Below, piece by piece: positions 5,877-6,089 of a stretch of 6,089 nucleotides of DNA. Numbering within the stretch: the first letter of the stretch is position 1; each line of letters opens with the position of its first letter. The notes below the pieces were generated by a model. That model saw nothing but the letters and a program-made list of their open reading frames with translations, was not told the DNA's origin and made no database searches. The translations under genes and the position numbers were made by a program. The stretch covers positions 1 through 6,089 of the forward strand of contig CAYYVJ010000107.1 in the NCBI GenBank assembly GCA_964475115.1. Reading direction: 5' to 3'. Origin of the DNA: CAYYVJ01 sp964475115. Lineage in GTDB: Bacteria > Bacillota > Clostridia > Lachnospirales > Lachnospiraceae.

Positions 5877-6089
5877 TTATTTAGATAGATTAAATCCTGC
5901 TAATTGAGCCAATTCTTTAATCGCTTGTTTAGAAACTTTTTTACCGTGATATTCAACTAATTCTTCTGTACTTCCAGTAAAGATATCACTTTCTATGTAT
6001 TTTCTTAAAACAATATTTTCACCATCTACAAAGACTTCTAGAGGATCTCCAATCTCAATATTTAACTTTCTTCTTAATTCCATGGGTAA
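5877..6089 (-). CDS. AbrB/SpoVT-type transcriptional regulator, partial (5' end beyond window)
   Basis: The visible 70 residues start mid-protein at the right edge. Reading to the edge gives LPMELRRKL, which matches the conserved (V)(V/I)(L/I)P(I/M)ELRR stretch of the AbrB N-terminal swapped-hairpin DNA-binding domain. The ATG at 6083 is therefore an internal Met, and roughly 15-20 residues are missing. The core continues with GDPLEVFVDGENIVLRKY. AbrB-type proteins bind AT-rich promoters as dimers or tetramers and repress transition-state genes. The C-terminal part (IFTGSTEELVEYHGKKVSKQAIKEL, given as segments IFTGSTEELVE and YHGKKVSKQAIKEL) resembles the clostridial AbrB tail, but the two CxxC pairs often found there are replaced. 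An abrB gene next to rsmI is also the B. subtilis arrangement, convergent in the same way. Which AbrB paralogue this is (AbrB, Abh or SpoVT) cannot be settled from the fragment. Confidence 0.88.
   Translation of the reverse strand, partial: LPMELRRKLNIEIGDPLEVFVDGENIVLRKYIESDIFTGSTEELVEYHGKKVSKQAIKELAQLAGFNLSK

Overview
This AT-rich window reads as chromosome of a low-GC Firmicute, most likely a clostridium of the Lachnospiraceae type. The evidence is the strong AAGGAG-type ribosome binding sites, the sigma-A-like promoters, and the gene series yaaR-holB-yaaT-yabB-rsmI followed by an AbrB-type regulator. That series is the well-known Bacillus subtilis tmk-to-abrB neighbourhood in a shortened form. 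The taxon is an inference from content and style; no gene here fixes the species.

Layout: (1) 1-41 is a hairpin terminator that serves the minus-strand gene and could also work for a gene lying left of the window. (2) 72-1676, minus strand, encodes a cytosolic sensor protein with N-terminal TPR-like helices and a C-terminal GGDEF (diguanylate cyclase) domain. (3) 1677-1874 is a divergent intergenic region with two facing promoters, each readable as TTGTAT...TATAAT. (4) 1875-5820, plus strand, is a tight five-gene operon: yaaR (DUF327), holB (clamp-loader delta prime), yaaT/ricT (PSP1 family), yabB/trmN6-like tRNA adenine methyltransferase, and rsmI (16S rRNA C1402 2'-O-methyltransferase). Gaps are 12, 11, -11 and 13 bases. 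(5) 5821-5862 is a strong bidirectional terminator. (6) 5877-6089, minus strand, is the 3' part of an AbrB/SpoVT-type transcription factor whose start lies beyond the right edge.

The operon combines DNA replication (HolB), RNA processing control (YaaT) and translation-apparatus modification (YabB, RsmI). This is a conserved housekeeping grouping, not a new pathway. The TPR-GGDEF gene is the accessory element: it has its own promoter and terminator and is transcribed away from the operon.

I see no CRISPR array, rRNA or tRNA gene, insertion sequence, phage gene or defence system. The points worth a second look are modest: a cyclase without the canonical inhibitory site, a palindrome over its -10 box, an intragenic terminator-like hairpin in yabB, the loss of yabA and yazA from the usual order, and an AbrB-type protein whose C-terminal domain lacks the cysteines common in clostridial relatives.
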